Positions 47,296 to 58,150 of a DNA stretch of 64,000 bases are shown piece by piece. The translations under genes were made by a program, and so were the position numbers. This DNA is from Microcebus murinus. Lineage: Eukaryota; Chordata; Mammalia; Primates; Cheirogaleidae. The DNA is taken from assembly GCF_040939455.1 (NCBI RefSeq), contig NC_134116.1:73859900-73923899 (forward strand), written 5' to 3'. Each line of letters starts with the position of its first letter. Position 1 is the stretch's first letter. A model generated the notes under the pieces. The model did no database searches. It was not told the origin of the DNA and saw only the letters and a list, made by a program, of their open reading frames with translations.

Positions 47296-47614
47296 CAGAG
47301 GTGGGTAACTGTGGCCTATGGACCAAATCTACCCCACCATCTGGGGAACTAAGGATTTTTATATTTTTATATGGTAGGAATCAGAAAAAAAGAAGAATAT
47401 TACATAACATGTAAAAATTATGTAAAAGTCAAATGTCAGTGTCTATAAACAAAATCTTACTAGAACACATTGCTATTTATTCATTTACATATATTCTGTA
47501 GCTGCTTTTGGGCTACAACAACAGAGTTGAATAACTGAGGCAGAGACCATATGGTCTGAGAAACCTCAAATATTTTCTAACTGGCCCTCTACAGGAAAAG
47601 TTTTCCAATTCCTG
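47296..47614. mobile_element. hAT-Charlie-type DNA transposon
   Basis: Starts CAGAGGTGGGTAACTGTGGC and ends AAAAGTTTTCCAATTCCTG, diverged inverted termini of the CAGGGGTCGGCAAACT class. Internal words ACACATTGCTATTTATTCAT, GTAGCTGCTTTTGGGCTACA, ACAGAGTTGAATAACTGAGG and CAGAGACCATATGGTCTGAG match. The 8-bp flanks TATTATTC and TACAATTC agree at 6 positions. It is older than the hAT element at 13532. Confidence 0.85.
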
Positions 47615-47619
47615 TACAA

Positions 47620-49405
47620 TTCTCTCTAATTTAGACACTAATTTAAAACACATGGTAAAGTGTTGTTAAAAAAAAAAAAAAAAGCTGCTAGTATTGCTGT
47701 TTCTCAACTGTGCCCAAATATGAACTAACATTTGAGGGGGAAATGCAGCCCACAAACAATGGTATTTTCTTGAATCTTCCTATATGTAAGAGAAAAACAT
47801 TGCTCTCCCCTGAATTCTTTCTCAAAGAATTCCCACTTTTGCCATTTGGGCTGTACACACCCCACCCCTCACCTGTCCTGAGTCCCCCCTGTTCTCCAAC
47901 TCAGAAGGTGGCCGTTCCATTTTGAAATAATATTTTTCACTAAATTAATCTTGACCTTAAGTCCAAGGTTGAAATTGCAACATTAGCACATATATGGCTT
48001 GGCAGTCCTGGCTGGATTCTCATGTTAAATTCTCCACCTTGAGCCATTCTTTGATTATCTGCACCCAAGCTGATATTCAAGTAAATGAAACTGTATATTG
48101 AAGCCACAAACATTTTATGTGACCCTTGGCGGCTGCAGACGTGAAGATTGGTGGGCTGTTCCTGGAAGCCTGCCAGTTCAGACCCATTTACTTGCGACTC
48201 CGAATTGTTCCGGCGCAAGTGCTCAGCGCTCTGGGCCCTGACGGTGGGTTTCTGCGGAAGTCAGGCAAGCTGTGCCCATGACCCGCTAGGAAACGGTGCC
48301 TTGGAGTGCAGCCGCGGAGTTGTCGGCGGCGTGGCGACCACCACTACAAATCTTTGTCTTGTCCGTCTTGTCCTTTCTTACGACCAACGCAGTCCTTCAG
48401 GGTGGGTCTCTGGGAAGTTAATTGGGTGGGGAAGAAAAGCGGTGTGGAAAAGCTGGGGGATGTCGCCCTCTGCACCTGCCTGGCACACAGCGGTGCGCAC
48501 TAAATCAGTGGTCACAGTGTGCAACTTTCTTATTCTCAGCTCTCTCTATGGATTGGCTGAGTGATGTTCGCAGGGATGGGTTGTACAATATACACATGTT
48601 TCAAGGCCTTCCATTCGTCTTCCTTTTTTTTTTGTTCTCAGTCTTTAGGTCATTTCGATGCTCATAAACAACCCTTATCACTGAGTGGGCAGAAGGAGTA
48701 ATTTGCTTCTTGTTAACTGGCTAAACTATCACTTAGGGATTATTTATTATTTCAATTATCCATAAGACTTCTGTCCACTCAGAGCAGGCAGTTGTATCAA
48801 TCAGAACAGGCCAACTGCTGGAACAAATTACCCCCAAATCTCAGAAGCTTAAACTAACCCAGTAAAAGTTTGTTTCTCACTCATGCAAAGCCCAAGACGA
48901 AGGTTCTGGGTTATGGAGTCCTCCAGGGAGTGGCTCAAGGATCCTCCCATCATGAGATACTTCCATCTTCAACACCCAGGATGTCAAAGCATCAGAAAAT
49001 AAGCATGATTAATAGAGTTTCTCCAACTAATCAAGCTAATTAATGCAGTTCAGCAGATGACAGTCCCATCTAGTGGCAAAAGGCACAGCTGGAGATGATA
49101 ACTTGTCTTATAATCATTTGCACCAATCCCCCCTCTCCATCGCCCCCAGATCCAGTCCCTCCGCAAGCCCAGCTGGCTCCATCTCAGCGCATGCAGCCCT
49201 GCCTCATGGACTCTGCTACCCCCGGGGCCAAGCCCCTGCCGTGTATTGCCTGAACTATTGCACACCCCCTCTAACTGAACGTCCTCCTCCCATAACCTGT
49301 TCTCCACGGAGCAGCCGAAAAGGGCACTTTGCTTTTGTTGTGTCCTGTTTGTTTGCAGTTTATTGCAGGGTTCATTTTCCATTGGTTTCTTTTGCAGTTT
49401 AAAGG
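47620..49405. other. Mostly unique, one possible old repeat
   Basis: A poly-A run lies at 47670-47684. 48120-48480 is GC-richer with several CpG. 48780-48990 (CAGGCCAACTGCTGGAACAA, ATTACCCCCAAATCTCAGAA, GCTTAAACTAACCC, TTTGTTTCTCACTCATGCAA) has the wording of an old interspersed repeat that I cannot name. No exon identified. Confidence 0.4.
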
Positions 49406-49409
49406 GTTC

Positions 49410-49565
49410 TTTTGTAAACTTGTATTATAGGAAACTTCAAGCGTACACAAAACATATCTAGCTCCGACACTTATTAACTCAAGGCCAGTCTTGTTTTCAC
49501 CATATGCCTACCCGCTTCTCCCCTCTCCCCCCACTCTTTTGCAGCAAATCCTTGACAGCGGAGGA
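49410..49565. mobile_element. Unassigned old repeat fragment
   Basis: AGGAAACTTCAAGCGTACAC, TTATTAACTCAAGGCCAGTC, TTGTTTTCACCATATGCCTA and TTTTGCAGCAAATCCTTGAC resemble a dispersed mammalian repeat (possibly LINE-derived). Family not determined. Confidence 0.45.
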
Positions 49566-49574
49566 TCTGTATAA

Positions 49575-50085
49575 ACCACAAATCAGATCAAGTCACTTCC
49601 TAGTTTGAAAACCTCCAAAAGCTTTGCAAGCATCTACAGTGAAAGCCTACAGCTCAGCCTGGCACTCAGAGCCCTGTCTCACTTGGACCCTGCTGAACTC
49701 TCTAGCACTATGTCCTCACTCTGCTCCAGCCATGGCCACCTCTGTTCCTTAGACTCACTGATCATATCCCTACCTCAGTGCCTTTGCACTTGCTGTGCTG
49801 CCACCCTGCCCTGCCTCTACGTGGTGGCTCCGCCTGGGCACTCACAGCTCAGCTCTGGTCCTCTCCCAAAGGCCTCCCCAGTGAGTCCACCTCCGGCAGA
49901 ACCCCCTCCTCTAACCAGCCACATTACACGTTGACACTCTGAAATCATTTTATAATAATTTTAATTTAATACATTTAAATCCTTTTTTTAAAAAAGATAT
50001 GCTTGTTCTGAAATCAAAGCTCCAAAAAAGCAGCCAGACTAGTACCTGGCATATAATAAGCACTTCATCTTTATTGAGTAAAAAC
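49575..50085 (+). mobile_element. L2 LINE 3' half
   Basis: AAATCAGATCAAGTCACTTC, AAAACCTCCAAAAGCTTTGC, CAGAGCCCTGTCTCACTTGG, CTCTGCTCCAGCCATGGCCA, AGTGCCTTTGCACTTGCTGT, AAGGCCTCCCCAGTGAGTCC, then the end GTACCTGGCATATAATAAGC, CTTTATTGAGTA. The order is that of L2 through its terminus; a lemur Alu sits directly at its tail. Confidence 0.88.
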
Positions 50086-50429
50086 AAAAAAGAAGGCCAG
50101 GCGAGGTGGCTCACGCCTGTAATCCTAGCACTCTGGGAGGCCAAGGCGGGCGGATTGCTTGAGGTCAGGAGTTCAAAACCAGCCTGAGCAAGAGCGAGAC
50201 CCCGTCTCTACTATAAATAGAGAGAAATTAATTGGCCAACTAATATATATAGAAAAAATTAGCCGGGCATGGTGGCACATGCCTGTAGTCCCAGCTACTC
50301 AGGAGGCTGAGGCAGCAGGATTGCTTGAGCCCAGGAGTCTGAGGTTGCTGTGAGCCAGGCTGACGCCACGGCACTCACTCTAGCCTGGGCAACAAAGTGA
50401 GACTCTGTCTAAAAAAAAGAAAAAAAGAA
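50086..50429 (+). mobile_element. Lemur-type Alu, full length
   Basis: The element (50095-50420) opens GGCCAGGCGAGGTGGCTCAC, has CCTAGCACTCTGGGAGGCCA, the linker TTGGCCAACTAATATATATA, CTCAGGAGGCTGAGGCAGCA, GACGCCACGGCACTCACTCT and AGCCTGGGCAACAAAGTGAG. A-rich flanks AAAAAAGAA at 50086-50094 and 50421-50429 are a probable target duplication, though the A-richness lowers its weight. Same subfamily as the copy at 37137. Confidence 0.95.
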
Positions 50430-50439
50430 TAAAAATTTA

Positions 50440-51179
50440 AAGTATTATTAGCTTCAGGGCAGTTTTTGAAAATGAACTTTCCTGGTGCATTTACAATAGC
50501 ATTTGTTAGTAAAATATATATTTATACAAATTTATTTTTTGGAAAAACAAAACACTTGTAGTGTAAAGGCATGTGCTCCTGTGAAAGGTCCTAAGTGCCT
50601 CGGACCCTAATTCTGCCAACAAGGCAAGAAAGTCGGGGACAGCATGGCCAATTTAGTGCTTAGAAGTAGCCACGCCTCCAGCCAATGTGCCAGTGGAGAT
50701 GCTCGTGCCTGGGGAAGTTCGCTTAGGTGACAAGGCCACACCCGCCAGCTCTCGGTGCCGGGCCATGTCAGGAAACACTAATAAGATCAGAGTAAGGAAC
50801 TCTCATCTTATTAGTAAGGATAAAATTTGGGTTCCTTAAAGGAAAGCCCCCATTGAAAGCCCTTGAGTATTGGGTAATCCTGTTTGATGGAACTCAAATT
50901 GCAAGTGCAACAACACTGTGCTTCCAACTATTCCGTATCATGTTTTTAAAAAGAGCCCACCTGCGCCCGCATGCTCTCCCATCTACACAGGTCCGGCGTT
51001 CTTCTGCCTTCCCTGGCTTTAGAACTGACAGGCTCTCTTCCTTCTGCCTGTACGAATATTTTTCTAGACCGGATCTTCGTATTTCTGAAGGCGAGCGCAT
51101 GTGGCTTTACACGAAGAACGTGTAGCGGAAAAGTTTCACGTTGGTTAAACTGGTATGAATCAGGTGCTTTGGAACCCAC
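50440..51179. other. Unique sequence
   Basis: No repeat or gene recognised. AATAAGATCAGAGTAAGGAA at 50779 and a partial inverse at 50807-50820 give a weak local inverted repeat. Confidence 0.3.
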
Positions 51180-51620
51180 CGGAAGGGCACCCTTTTACAA
51201 AGCACGCGGCGTTCCTAACGATTCCGTCCTGGGAGTCCCTGGGTCAGGCTGATGTGAATGAAGCAGGCGGTCCCCAGACATTCCTCGGAGAGCCCAGGCG
51301 GTTCGCGCTCCCTCCGGCTTTCAGACAGCCGGGCGGGTGGCCGTGCGCCCTCAGCCTTCTCCCCCACGGCGGCCGCCGCCTCCGAGGAAAACAAGGGTGT
51401 TATTGATTCCGGCGCTGGGAGGAATGCGCAGGGGCTGGCAGGCTTCCAGCACGCAAAGCCCTTGAAGTAGAAAGTGAGGCGCCCAGGGACACTGAAAGGC
51501 CCCGGGCCCGGGCCCGGCCGGGAATCCACCCGGAAATGGCTCTGGCCTGGCCCCCTGGACGTCCAGGATGGGCCAGAGGACCCCGCGGCAAGGCCTTAGG
51601 TGGCTGGGCCTGGAGTTTCT
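51180..51620. promoter_or_regulatory. CpG-island-like sequence
   Basis: By eye about 30 CpG in ~420 bp at roughly 65% GC, giving an observed/expected ratio near 0.7, above the usual 0.6 threshold. It includes CACGGCGGCCGCCGCCTCCG and CCCCGGGCCCGGGCCCGGCC. CpG is otherwise depleted in this window, so this could be a promoter or an unmethylated regulatory element. No TATA box or downstream exon was identified. Confidence 0.5.
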
Positions 51621-51694
51621 CTAAAGAAGCCACTCTGAGTTCTGCAAGTGGCACAGATCCAAGATTTCCTATATATTCACTGTACTGCTGAGCG

Positions 51695-51895
51695 TGTTTC
51701 TGTGTGCCGGCAAAAACCCTTCATATGATTAGCTCCTCACACATTCCCAGGAGGAGGGATTATTACCATTTTACACTCGGTGGAGGCAACTGAGTCAAAG
51801 AGAGGGAAAACCCACCTGAGATCACACAACTAGTAAGAAGGGGAGCTGGGAATGAACCCGGAACCCTTCGAGCCTAAGACGCAAAATCCCGGCGG
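51695..51895 (+). mobile_element. MIR SINE
   Basis: TTCATATGATTAGCTCCTCA, GGGATTATTACCATTTTACA, GGCAACTGAGTCAAAGAGAG, GATCACACAACTAGTAAGAA, GGGGAGCTGGGAATGAACCC match MIR in order. Confidence 0.9.
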
Positions 51896-51902
51896 TCACA
51901 CC

Positions 51903-52090
51903 GTTCTAGCTATGTGACTTCAGCAGGCTGCTGACGCCTCTGTGCATCAGTCTCTTTGAGAGTAAAATGAAAACAATAATAGGGCCCACAGCATGGAGTC
52001 GCATGCGGACTGAATCGGTTAGTGCATGTGGGTGCTTAAAACAGCACATGGCGCACAGTAAGTGCTAAGTGTCTGCTCTCATAGTGTCTG
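51903..52090 (-). mobile_element. MIR SINE
   Basis: Reverse-complement MIR: TTCTAGCTATGTGACTTCAG, GCATCAGTCTCTTTGAGAGT, AAAATGAAAACAATAATAGG, CATGGCGCACAGTAAGTGCT. It sits tail-to-tail with the MIR just upstream. Confidence 0.88.
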
Positions 52091-53834
52091 CTCTCACTTC
52101 TGCACCATCTTTTTTCCTCGCTCTTTCCTCCATATGTCAATGGAGGACCCCTAACCGCTGTCAACCCAGGCAACTCACTTCACGAAGGAGGGATTTCTGG
52201 ACGAGGGCGCCAAAAGATGCCACCTTCTAGCTGTCGTCTGTCCTTTCTGTCCGGATGGGCACTGTACGGCGACGTCTACTGCTCACAGCGGTGCTGGAAG
52301 GCCTTGTCTCCCGCGCCCGGTGGGCACCGTGGTCCCCTCTAGATAACAAGGCGCCCGCCCAGCCTCTGCCAGATTGGCGGCCTGGCACCATTGCTGCTGC
52401 CGATGCCACCAGTGCTCCGAAGCCCTCACGGCGCCAGAGCCCCACGGGCCAAAGCCGGCAGCCTGCCCACGGGGCCTGACGGGGAAGTGGCTTCCGGTTT
52501 TTCCTCACAGACTCCGTGAGCCCACGGAAGGCTGGGCTGTGGGTCAGATCTGAAATGGGGCGCTCTGTGGCTATCCCACCCCCAAGTTCCCACCCTCCCG
52601 GCCTCCATCTAGTCAGAGGTTCTCAGCCTGACTCAATGGCCCCTGGGAGGCCCTGCCGTAGCGCTGGGCTCGTGCAGATGCTGGGAAGACCCTCACTGTT
52701 ACATTATATGCTCTAACGGGCCCATGATCCCCAAAATGTCAAGGACTCTGGTTCCACAGGATTCGTCAACCCGTTACACTGGGTGCTCCAGAAAAGGCCG
52801 GGAGAGGCGGTTAGGCACAGAGAGGATCCGTGGCTGAGGAACTCCCGTGCAGGGGCGGGGAGAGGCAAGCTGGCCCCACAGGGAGCGCTGGAGCACGGCC
52901 TCCCGGCAGAGGGGTTCTGTGGCGAGTAGAAACGCCAGGCCTGTGGGCCGCCGCCTTGCTCCAGCATGGGCCTGGGCCATCCTAAGAAGAGAAAGACCCT
53001 ATTTGAAAGCTGGTGCTTAGTCTGAGGAGCCAAGAGCGTGGGGGCTGTCAGCCAGCCATGCTCTTGGAGGCTGAGTCCGCACCCTTTCTGGAAGGAGATC
53101 GCCGGGTCTACTCCGTGGCCTGGAAGCCGTGGCACACAGCTGCTGGCTGGCGGGTCCTCTCCACAGCCCCTCAGACCTGTCCAGGCAGGTCTGAATCCTA
53201 CAGATTCAGGCCCAATCTAAGCCAAGTGGGGACTCTCATAGTGTTAATTTTTAAAATGCCCCGCCAAGTGCTAGGTCCTGAACTTGACCTGGGGAAGTGA
53301 ACAACAGGGCCATGCCAGACGGCAGAAGTGAGTTGTAGGCAATGGAAGTCTTAACTTCCCCATGAACAGATTGTATACACGGGTGGTGGTGGTTTAGAAT
53401 GCGGAATGCATTTTCTTATGGATCCTATTATAAATGTGGGGTAGGTTCCCAGGCTTTGTTGCAAAAGGCCATCGAATTCATATCGATGTTGAAATGGCAG
53501 AAAGGGTCATCCTCTGCTGCAGGAGCCACGGCTGGGCCACAGCTGGCCGGCGACAGACAGGAGAAACACGCCAGCATCCAAGAGGGGAGCCGGGCCGGGC
53601 AGGGTGTCCCAGGGCTTTTGAGGCCTACAAACAGAGAGACATGGCACATGGCAAGGTTCCGAGGACAAGGGGTCTGCAGCAAAGGGACCCTGTCCTGTGG
53701 GAAGGTCAGGTCACCTCTTGATTGGGAGGGTTTCTTGTCTACACTTGACGCCCCCATGGGCCCAGGTGCTCTTCTGACCGGAAGGAAGCGATGCGAGATC
53801 CAGCAACTTCACCTCTCCGTGAGCCTCCAGCATG
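52091..53834. other. GC-rich unique sequence
   Basis: No exon or repeat recognised. 52190-52480 is moderately CpG-rich (GGCGACGTCTACTG, GGCGCCCGCCCAGCC). Short frames overlap without a consistent domain. Confidence 0.35.
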
Positions 53835-54010
53835 CCTGTGCGGGTCCCCCACTCGGTCCCCGCCCGGTCCCCAGCCCAGGGCGCGGGAGCCGCGGGAGCC
53901 AGGCGTGCGGCCGTTCCGAGAGCCGCCGCTAGATGGCGCGTCCGCCCTGCCTACTCCGGAGCCCGCGCCGGGGCACCGATTGCTGGCGCCCCGCTCCTAT
54001 CTGCCCCTCA
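53835..54010. promoter_or_regulatory. CpG-dense patch
   Basis: About 24 CpG in ~175 bp by eye (GGGCGCGGGAGCCGCGGGAG, GGCGTGCGGCCGTTCCGAGA, GAGCCCGCGCCGGGGCACCG), the densest in the window, and it encloses a strong CTCF-like core. It may be a promoter fragment or insulator. No gene is recognised downstream. Confidence 0.5.
53926..53939 (+). promoter_or_regulatory. CTCF-binding-site candidate
   Basis: CCGCTAGATGGCGC matches the CTCF core CCASYAGRKGGCRS at 13 of 14 positions (G for A at position 3), including the invariant AG..GGC, inside CpG-dense DNA. Motif evidence only. Confidence 0.6.
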
Positions 54011-54228
54011 GGGAGGAGGCCGCCCCCAGAGTGCCCTGGTCGCAGGGAGAGCTCCGGGCTTCTGTCAGAGAGAATGGCTTATGTATCCTCTAGCATGAAG
54101 ACGCTTCCACACAGCATCAATTAAGCACACTGAACGCGACCAGAGTGAGAAAACATCTGAAGGAGAGACTACAGAGCCGTTACCATGGACAAATGGCAAC
54201 GTCGCCCATTCTGGTCCCCATGGTGTGT

Positions 54229-54654
54229 GCGGTTGACCCTTGAACAACACGGGTTTGAACCGCGGGGTCCACTTACAGGCAGACTTTCCTCAGCCTCTGC
54301 CAACCCTGAAACAGCAGGACCAACCCCTCCTCTTCCTCCTCCTCCGCCTACTCAACGGGAAGACAAGGAGGATGAAGACCTTTATGACCACCCACTTCAA
54401 TGAATAGTAAATATATTTCCTCATCCTTATCATCTTCTTACTAACATTTTCTTCTCTCTAGCTTGTTTTATTGTAAGAACACAGTGTATAATACATGTAA
54501 CATACAAAATATGTGTTTATTGACTGTTTATGTTATCGATAAGGCTTCCGGTCAACAGTAGGCTATGAGTAGTTAAGTTTTGGGAGAGTCAAGGATTTGC
54601 GACTGCATGAGGGTGGGCACCCGTAACCCCCACGTTGTTCAAGGATCAACTGTA
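54229..54654. mobile_element. Tigger-type (pogo) DNA transposon, non-autonomous
   Basis: Terminal inverted repeats GGTTGACCCTTGAACAACAC at the left and GTTGTTCAAGGATCAACTG at the right. Internal CCTACTCAACGGGAAGACAA, ATGAAGACCTTTATGACCAC, CTCTAGCTTGTTTTATTGTA, TTATCGATAAGGCTTCCGGT, CAACAGTAGGCTATGAGTAG and GGCACCCGTAACCCCCACGT match Tigger-family elements. TA follows the right end, as expected of a mariner/pogo target site. No transposase gene is retained. Confidence 0.93.
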
Positions 54655-54655
54655 G

Positions 54656-56390
54656 AAGGGACCAAGGAGGGGTCTCAAGTTTTCTAGGATCAGGCGGAGA
54701 CTCCCCCTGTTCCAGGTGGGCTGAGGGTTGGCGCTTGTAGAGGTGTGATGTCCGGAAACTCCAGAGACACTGCAGGGGATCTTGCCTCTTTCTAAATTTT
54801 CTTTCTAGTACCACATAGACACTCATACTTGTGAGGACGTGGGTTACAATGTAGAGGTCAAAAAATCTGGTCGCTGGTGATATTTTCTATACTGTCTACC
54901 TGAGAGTCTGAAAGGTCTAGACCAGAGTAGACCTGAATGACCTGAATCAGATAAGATCGTGCCCAGCTGTGGGGTATTCAGGAAAAGACTGGGGGCCACA
55001 AAAAAAAAAAAAAAAAGGAATTGAAGTTCTGAGGAGGACCGACAGTTGTAAATTCTGTGCTGCTTGAGGCCACGTGAGGTACAGGACGCTACTATGCTAT
55101 TGAAGTTGTGGCTCAGTACGTTATACAAATGGCAGGGAAAGGCCCTCGGAAGAAAGACCAACCTTTCCTGGCTTCCAAAAACAGTGGTCTCCTAAGTGAT
55201 TGATCTGCTTTTATGTTAAACACTCATCCGTTTCCCTTTCTCCGTCAACTCCTAGAACCAAACTTGCAGCCCACAGGAAGGAAGTGTATAAATCTGCACG
55301 GTACACTTCTCCTTTCCCTCACTGTGCTCATGGCCTCATTTTATGTCACCACCCTTTCCTTTCTTTTTCTCTTGCTCCTGTTTTTAGTGTATATTTAACT
55401 TATATTTTGTGTCTCCTCCTTTGTAAACTTTGTGAAATCCTTTCTGGAACAGAGCAGAACACAAATAAAATACAATAGGCATCAGATACATTCTCTCTGT
55501 GGCCTTGCATCCGGTCAGAGGGCTCGTGAGTTTGTCACCTGGAATCCTTCGCAGGAAAAGAGGATTTTCAAATCCTCTGCCAGGCTTCCCAAGCAGTGAC
55601 ATTTTCTTAAACTACCTATAATATTTACTGTCTCCCTTAATTTTGGTTCACCTCTGGCTTAGACACCTCCAACTAGTATCTTCTAGACTTTTTTCTTGAA
55701 TGTAATACAGAAAGCCTTATTTTCCTGGTTTTCTAATTTCAGAAAGTGTATTCTAATTTCTCAGAGGACTTGGGTGGCTGAGAAAATAAAAAGGGTTTAC
55801 AAATTTAAACTTTTTTCTGTCAGGAGACCTAAGTATTGCAAACCAACAATACTATTTACTGCGCTAGTCTGGCTGATGCTTTCAAAACATAGGAAGAACC
55901 AAAGAGAAAGTCATGGCAGGTTGACTCAAAAACTCATGTATCCCCACAGTAATATACTTTGGCTACCATTGCTCTTACAAGTATTGAGAGACACCTCAAC
56001 GGCCTCAATTCCTGGATCTCAAAGATTCACCTCAAAGTCTGGACACAGGAGGTATCCGATACTATTCGTTGAGTGAACACGTGAGTTAATGCAGCTCAGC
56101 CATGACACTGGGGAAGAATGAATGAATTTGCCGGGTTGACCCTTGGCGGTTCTATTACCCAAGTCCCCGAGTGGGATTGCTCTACTTTCTCAGATGTGAG
56201 GATCTACTACACAGAGCTGTGATGTTCTCAAGGAGAAAGGGACTGGGCAGACACAGGCTGGCATCTGAGGAAGGGCAGTTTGAAGGAGAAAGCCTCAGTG
56301 GACCAGGGAATCTTCTCTGGGGAAGCCTCTGGAAACACCACTATCTTATAAAATGAGTAGGAGTAACTTGCCTTATTCATTCCAGCAGTG
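54656..56390. other. Mostly unique sequence
   Basis: A 17-bp A run at 55000-55017 may be the tail of an unrecognised retrocopy. 55200-55490, 55590-55800 and 56000-56100 are AT-balanced and not assigned. No exon identified. Confidence 0.35.
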
Positions 56391-56391
56391 A

Positions 56392-56556
56392 AACCCGAGA
56401 TCCTGGCTGGGCCTGGTGGCTCACGCCTGTAGTCCCAGCACTTTGGGAGGCCAAGGTGGGAAGATCACTTGAGGCCACGAGCTCAAGGCCAGCCTGGTCA
56501 ACATAAAGAGACTCTGTCTCTACAACATAATTTAAAAAATAACAACCCAAGATACT
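56392..56556 (+). mobile_element. Free left Alu monomer (FLAM) with TSD
   Basis: The monomer (56405-56543) opens GGCTGGGCCTGGTGGCTCAC, has CCCAGCACTTTGGGAGGCCA, GGCCAGCCTGGTCAACATAA and CTCTGTCTCTACAACATAA with an A-rich end. The CCCAGCACTTTGGG word is ancestral, unlike the CTAGCACTCTGGG of the lemur Alus here. Flanks AACCCGAGATCCT and AACCCAAGATACT agree at 11 of 13 positions. Confidence 0.9.
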
Positions 56557-56559
56557 GAT

Positions 56560-57844
56560 TCTACAGCCCCTCCTGAATGTTTGTCCTGAGAGTCGTTTTT
56601 CCCTCCCAAGGATTTTATACCTTTGGCCAGGCCTAAAAAGCTTAAAAGAACAAAGGAGGTAATTAGTCCATGGGTCTGGGCTGTATAAACAACCTATTTC
56701 TATAACCCAGGATGAAATCTAGACTTGCCAAGGCCACACACTTTTACATAAAATATGCATTTATGTTTGAAAATGTCCCCAGTTGGTATTTTTTTTTTTC
56801 AACTCAGCGGATGCATCTCCTTCTCCCTGGGCTCCTGTCTCGGGTTCCTCCGCTTTGACTTCTTTTTCAGGATTCTGGGGCACCCAGGCCTCGAGGCGGG
56901 CGCGGGCTGGGTGAGCAGGTCTCCCAGCAGGCCGCACGCTTCCTCCCCACCCGGCCTCCCTCCCTGCCAGGGACGCGTCAAGCCCCGGGGAAACGCTTTC
57001 CCTACCATGTTTACAAAGCACTAAATTTACGAAGTCATTAATTCCCTTCATAAAGAAAGAGCCTAATGGAGTTTTCTATTAGTCATTGAGAGAGCGGTTA
57101 TAACCCTGGAAGATCAGGAAGGCAATAAGGAGTCTAAATTGAAGCGGGGGGGGGGGGGGAGCCAAGTTCTTTCTCCTTTTTAGCTGTCAGACATCTCCTG
57201 TTTTAAAGGGAAATGTTTTGAATATCATAATCACTGCCTCGCCCATTTGTTTATTATTTTTCCCCCCTTTCCAGAGCATTCAAACACACTGATTCATCCT
57301 CCGTGAGTGTATTTCTCAGGGGACGGTGTCCTTTGTCCTGCCAGCTGAGGCTACCCACTTCCAGGGTGGGCGGTCACCCTAGGGAGAGCCAGGGCCAGGG
57401 TCACAGCTCCCCAGGGCCAGGCGCACGGCCCTGGGGTGCTCAGGACAGGAAAGGCAGACAGAGAGAACCTTGTTTTTCCAGTGCTCAAATCACCCCATGG
57501 AATCCAGGCTTCCAGGGAGACCTTGAACCCTTTTAGGGCCACAGAGCCTCGGGGAGCAGTCCTGCCCTGAGCACTTGCCTGTGCATAGTTCTGTAGCCCA
57601 GGCTCCCCTCCCTGAGCTCTGGGGACATCTCTCATCTCTAGTCGGGAAATGGCTCCTTGCACTGAGTCCAGCAAACAGCCTCCCCCAGGCCTGAATGGGC
57701 CCTCCCCAGCGAGCCCAGCAAACATGCCTATTGACCAGTGTAGACTCCACTCTAGAGAATGCTCCAGGCTCCACGTGCTGTGAGAAGTGCTGCTGTGGCC
57801 AACCGAGAAGGGAGGGGAGCAGGAAGGGAAAGCTCGTAGAGATC
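56560..57844. other. Unique sequence with a G homopolymer
   Basis: 57146-57159 is a run of about 14 G. 56740-57060 and 57040-57300 are non-repetitive; the latter (GAGCCTAATGGAGTTTTCTA, TTATTCCCTTCATAAAG) may be conserved. A GC-rich stretch at 57310-57780 has open frames on both strands without a recognisable protein. Confidence 0.35.
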
Positions 57845-57948
57845 CATACTCAAGGGGACAAAAGACATTGTTCAAAAGAAGGTAGACAAATGGCCCACGA
57901 ACATATGGGAAAATGCTCAACATTCCTAATCATCAAGGAAATGCAAAT

Positions 57949-58098
57949 TAAAACCACGGTGTGATCCTTTTGTAGTTCATAAGCGTGATGATTGGGTCTT
58001 CACGCGCATGCGTGAGATGTGCCTCCCTCAAACCTTGTTACGACATCGGCACATTACCCGTCTGACGTGAAAAAAAATAAAAAAATAAAACCACGGTG
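57949..58098 (+). pseudogene. SNORD13: SNORD13 (U13 snoRNA) retropseudogene with poly-A and TSD
   Basis: The body (57963-58069) starts GATCCTTTTGTAGTTCATAA, has the C box TGATGA at 57986-57991 followed by TTGGGTCTTCACG, then GTGAGATGTGCCTCCCTC, AACCTTGTTACGACATCGGC, ACATTACCC and the D box GTCTGA at 58060-58065. These are the sequence and box order of U13, a C/D-box snoRNA that guides acetylation-linked processing of 18S rRNA. An A-rich tail runs 58070-58085. The direct repeat TAAAACCACGGTG at 57949-57961 and 58086-58098 is perfect, and the L1 sequence continues across it. This is a retrocopy, not the parent gene. Confidence 0.93.
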
Positions 58099-58150
58099 AG
58101 ATACCACTTTACTCCTGTCACAATGGCCATTAGTAGAAAGTCAAAAAACA

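Noticed and set aside
55000..55017. Poly-A run as the tail of a processed pseudogene
   Set aside because: No recognisable gene body or target duplication upstream; kept only as a note.
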